DNA from: Mariluticola halotolerans
GTDB lineage: Bacteria > Pseudomonadota > Alphaproteobacteria > Rhizobiales > Devosiaceae
DNA: 64,000 bases
Direction: 5' to 3'
Assembly (NCBI RefSeq): GCF_021611515.1
Contig: NZ_CP090960.1
Span: 1,054,001-1,118,000, forward strand
The stretch's first letter is position 1. Every line of letters begins with the position of its first letter. Shown piece by piece: positions 63,661 to 64,000 of the stretch. A program made the translations under genes and the position numbers. A model generated the notes under the pieces. It saw only the letters and a program-made list of their open reading frames with translations, made no database searches and had not been told where the DNA came from.

Positions 63661-63673
63661 GGCAAAATCTGCC
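63661..63673. promoter_or_regulatory. Candidate FlbD-type element, GGCAA-N3-YTGCC (fliX/flgI)
   Basis: GGCAAAATCTGCC, third of the 13-bp matches. It lies 37-49 bp before the fliX ATG, between the ATG and the CtrA-type box, the same order as at flgB. Confidence 0.5.
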
Positions 63674-63681
63674 GACAGTCG

Positions 63682-63696
63682 TTAAAAAGGTCTTAA
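63682..63696. promoter_or_regulatory. CtrA-type box TTAA-N7-TTAA (fliX/flgI)
   Basis: TTAA at 63682-63685 and TTAA at 63693-63696, seven bases apart, an exact consensus match. It is 58-72 bp upstream of the fliX start. Confidence 0.65.
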
Positions 63697-63700
63697 TGCA

Positions 63701-63719
63701 CCCGGCAAGAATTGCACAG
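63701..63719. promoter_or_regulatory. Second related element (box B) in the fliX/flgI region
   Basis: CCCGGCAAGAATTGCACAG matches the box B at 54685-54702 in both ends (CCCGGCA and TTGCACAG). It is about 108 bp upstream of the sigma-54 promoter at 63827. Confidence 0.4.
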
Positions 63720-63826
63720 CCCGAAGGTGCGCACGGCCAACCAAATATGCACCTGCGCCCGCTTGCAGCAAAATAAAACATGAAAATCAGCGCCTTACCT
63801 ATTCAAATTTTGGCCGGGCGCGAGGT

Positions 63827-63841
63827 TGGCACGCTTTTCGC
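63827..63841 (+). promoter_or_regulatory. Sigma-54 promoter of the flgI-like gene
   Basis: TGGCAC, five bases, TCGC, with GG and GC at -24/-12 spacing (63828-63829 and 63840-63841). The sequence TTGGCACGCTTT is identical to that before flgF. The downstream start codon is at 63905. Confidence 0.8.
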
Positions 63842-63904
63842 TACTTGTTGGGCAGATTGCTAAACGCCCATGGGGATGGGCCAGCAGAATACGGGGAATG
63901 CATA

Positions 63905-64000
63905 ATGGATGGCGCTTTTACAATGCGGCGAGTCGTCAGGCAGATATTACCTGCCCTGATCGCTTTGATCCTGACACTGACCTTAGGCACACAGGCCTTT
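63905..64000 (+). CDS. flgI: Probable flagellar P-ring protein FlgI (N-terminal signal peptide only)
   Basis: The frame from ATG 63905 runs to the window edge: MDGAFTMRRVVRQILPALIA followed by LILTLTLGTQAF, a signal peptide with a basic N-region and hydrophobic core. Only 32 residues are visible, so the FlgI name rests on context: divergent from fliX, behind a sigma-54 promoter of the same form as that of flgF, with flgA and flgH nearby but flgI otherwise missing. ATG 63923 is an alternative start. FlgI is the P-ring protein. Confidence 0.6.
   Translation, partial: MDGAFTMRRVVRQILPALIALILTLTLGTQAF

Overview
This window is a 64-kb stretch of an alphaproteobacterial chromosome. The markers are a split PurS/PurQ/PurL system next to BolA and a CGFS glutaredoxin, the CckA hybrid kinase, FliX, MotE, a PflI-like protein, a DUF1476 (F1-ATPase zeta) protein, a DksA that has lost most of its zinc-finger cysteines, and CtrA-type TTAA-N7-TTAA boxes. 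The overall gene set points to Hyphomicrobiales, perhaps a Devosia/Pelagibacterium-like genome; the order is fairly secure, the genus is only a guess. I see no rRNA, tRNA, CRISPR array, transposase or prophage.

Layout. 0-6.6 kb: a partial BcsL/CelD-like acetyltransferase, ccdA, cardiolipin synthase, rpe, purB, a GNAT enzyme, a small serine hydrolase and a DUF1476 protein. 6.9-15.7 kb: the purine cluster purC-purS-purQ-purL followed by bolA and grxD. It is interrupted by non-purine genes: a 27-aa peptide, DUF1304 and an acyltransferase between purS and purQ, two tandem Pr6Pr membrane proteins between purQ and purL, and an atypical orphan ORF between bolA and grxD. 15.8-36.97 kb: housekeeping and transport genes (three MFS carriers, a DMT exporter, SbmA/BacA, TtcA, TrmJ, rpsD, a FabF paralog with a MarR regulator, icd, a GDPD-like protein, alaS, recA). 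37.2-39.4 kb: an AraD1/FAH protein and an aldo/keto reductase that look like a sugar-acid catabolic pair.

40-64 kb is a flagellar region. CckA lies downstream of flgB-flgC-fliE-fliQ-fliR-flhB. fliO-fliP run divergently. fliL-fliM-(PflI-like)-motE and a 1121-aa AMIN-like/helical-solenoid protein form the next block. flgF-flgG-flgA-flgH run divergently from it. dksA and fliX face the start of a gene that is probably flgI. The three divergent promoter regions (flgB/fliO, fliL/flgF, fliX/flgI) each carry a CtrA-type box and, within about 30 bp, a shared 13-bp element GGCAA-N3-YTGCC that I propose is a FlbD-type (ftr) operator. Two of them also carry clear sigma-54 promoters. This reads as a Caulobacter-style cascade (CckA to CtrA to early genes, FliX/FlbD and sigma-54 to late genes) in a non-Caulobacter genome.

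Several families of short interspersed palindromic repeats fill the intergenic spaces. They include three full copies of a 107-bp element, which are all exactly the same length. An inverted-repeat module built on the core TGTCGAAGGAC is usually found next to them.
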